A stretch of 6,359 nt of DNA. Origin: Roseiflexaceae bacterium (GTDB lineage Bacteria > Chloroflexota > Chloroflexia > Chloroflexales > Roseiflexaceae). The notes beneath the pieces were generated by a model, which worked only from the letters and a program-made list of their open reading frames with translations, did not search any database and was not told the DNA's origin. This document shows positions 5,615 to 6,359 of this stretch, in pieces; the stretch's first letter is position 1, and every line of letters starts with the position of its first letter. The stretch is taken from contig CANHPK010000095.1 in NCBI GenBank assembly GCA_947462525.1, forward strand, positions 1 through 6,359, in the 5' to 3' direction. The position numbers were made by a program, and so were the translations under genes.

Positions 5615-6359
5615 GGTTGGGGTAGCAGTCTTGGTCGGTGTGCGCGATGCGTTCACACCATTGCTCTGGTCACCCAGCACGATGATGCGACCGTTGCGCA
5701 ATCCGAGGATGGTGTTGGTGTACCCTGCGGCGACTGTGTAAATGTCGGTGTATTCGGGTGGTATCACATAGACATTATTGTCATTGCGGCCCCAACCAAA
5801 GACGGTTCCGTCCTTCTTCACAGCCAGGGAGAACTGATTGCCGGCGCTGACCTGCTTCATATCGACCGTGCCTGGTGGCACAGACGACTGGTTGTAGGCA
5901 TTGCCACCCCAGGCCAGCACTGTCCCGTTGTCGAGCAATGCAATCGAGTGATCCAGCCCGCCAGCAACCTGGACAACCTTCTTGGCAGGCTTGCTGACGA
6001 TTGCTGATGGGATCTTGGTTTGACCGGCAGCATTGCTTCCCCATGCTTGGACCGTACCGTCACGTTTGACGACCAACGAGTGGTTCAAGCCACCAGCAAT
6101 CTGGATGACATCCTTCAAACCTTTCGGAGCTGTTGCCTGATTGAAGCCGTTGTCACCCCAGCTAACCACAATCCCTTTGTTCGTCAATGCCAGGCCATGC
6201 GCACCACCAGCAGCAATCGACACAATGTCCTTCGCAGTTGTTTGTGGGAAGGTAATCTGCTTCTTGGTGTTGGCGCCCCAGCCGTAGACTTTGCCGCCCT
6301 TGAGTGCAAGCGCAAAGTTGGTACCGACTGCAACATCGGTTACACCGCTTCCACAGCAC
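5609..6359 (-). CDS. RCC1-repeat beta-propeller protein, C-terminal part (5' end outside window)
   Basis: The frame is open from the right edge (first full codon at 6358) to TAA at 5609-5611, giving 249 residues. It holds about five and a half RCC1 repeats of about 40-44 residues. Each is built on a pattern of 'V.....G..hslal...G.v..WG.n..gQ......': examples are AAGGAHGLALTNKGIVVSWG, AGGLNHSLVVKRDGTVQAWG, AGGLDHSIALLDNGTVLAWG and SAGNQFSLAVKKDGTVFGWG. RCC1 repeats form seven-bladed propellers; bacterial versions are mostly secreted or surface proteins of unknown partner. The last repeat (RNGRIIVLGDQ) is degenerate, and the protein then ends ASRTPTKTATPTP. That tail looks like the start of a T/P linker cut by the stop. 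The GTG at 6223 is an internal codon, since repeats continue upstream of it. Confidence 0.92.
   Translation of the reverse strand, partial: CCGSGVTDVAVGTNFALALKGGKVYGWGANTKKQITFPQTTAKDIVSIAAGGAHGLALTNKGIVVSWGDNGFNQATAPKGLKDVIQIAGGLNHSLVVKRDGTVQAWGSNAAGQTKIPSAIVSKPAKKVVQVAGGLDHSIALLDNGTVLAWGGNAYNQSSVPPGTVDMKQVSAGNQFSLAVKKDGTVFGWGRNDNNVYVIPPEYTDIYTVAAGYTNTILGLRNGRIIVLGDQSNGVNASRTPTKTATPTP

Noticed and set aside
6162..6359. Minus-strand frame at the right edge with a Cys/Trp-rich translation
   Set aside because: It overlaps the RCC1 coding sequence in another frame; the RCC1 frame there continues a regular repeat pattern (VAVGTNFALALKGGKVYGWG), so that one is real.

Overview
The window fits a bacterial accessory or surface-protein locus. 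Two genes are visible, both on the minus strand and both running off an end of the window. Their secreted beta-rich modules are joined by Thr/Pro/Ala linkers of the TATPT/TPTPT type. Such linkers, with RCC1 propellers, C-type lectin domains and DUF7933/DUF11-like domains, are common in Chloroflexota, so that phylum is my best guess. It is an inference from protein style and mid-range GC, not from a marker gene.

Positions 1-4946 (minus) are one uninterrupted reading frame of at least 1,648 codons whose 3' end lies beyond position 1. It encodes a secreted modular protein. In order it has a signal peptide, an N-terminal module I cannot name, a DUF7933/DUF11-like beta domain, a T/A-rich linker, a short beta segment, a C-type lectin-like domain with an EPN motif, a T/P linker, and then a tandem array of ~367-residue modules. 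Two of these modules are complete and a third is cut by the window edge. Each joins an 'ELNA...LYQ...FAHRPxG' beta-sandwich-like half to a Calx-beta-like half.

Positions 4947-5608 are non-coding. They hold the leader and a weak promoter candidate for the large gene, a 21-bp perfect hairpin (5400-5447) that looks like a terminator for the upstream gene, a five-copy array of 30-31 bp tandem repeats (5453-5604), and a second perfect hairpin (5583-5614). This second hairpin arises where an array core occurs in inverted orientation across the stop codon of the upstream gene.

Positions 5609-6359 (minus) are the C-terminal 249 residues of an RCC1-repeat beta-propeller protein that ends abruptly in a TPTKTATPTP tail. 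The two genes point the same way, but a strong hairpin and 662 bp separate them, so they are probably separate transcription units. A shared role at the cell surface or in the secretome (adhesion, glycan or protein binding) is plausible but unproven. I found no RNA gene, transposase or CRISPR array. The best leads are the large lectin/tandem-module protein and the repeat/hairpin array that supplies the RCC1 stop codon.
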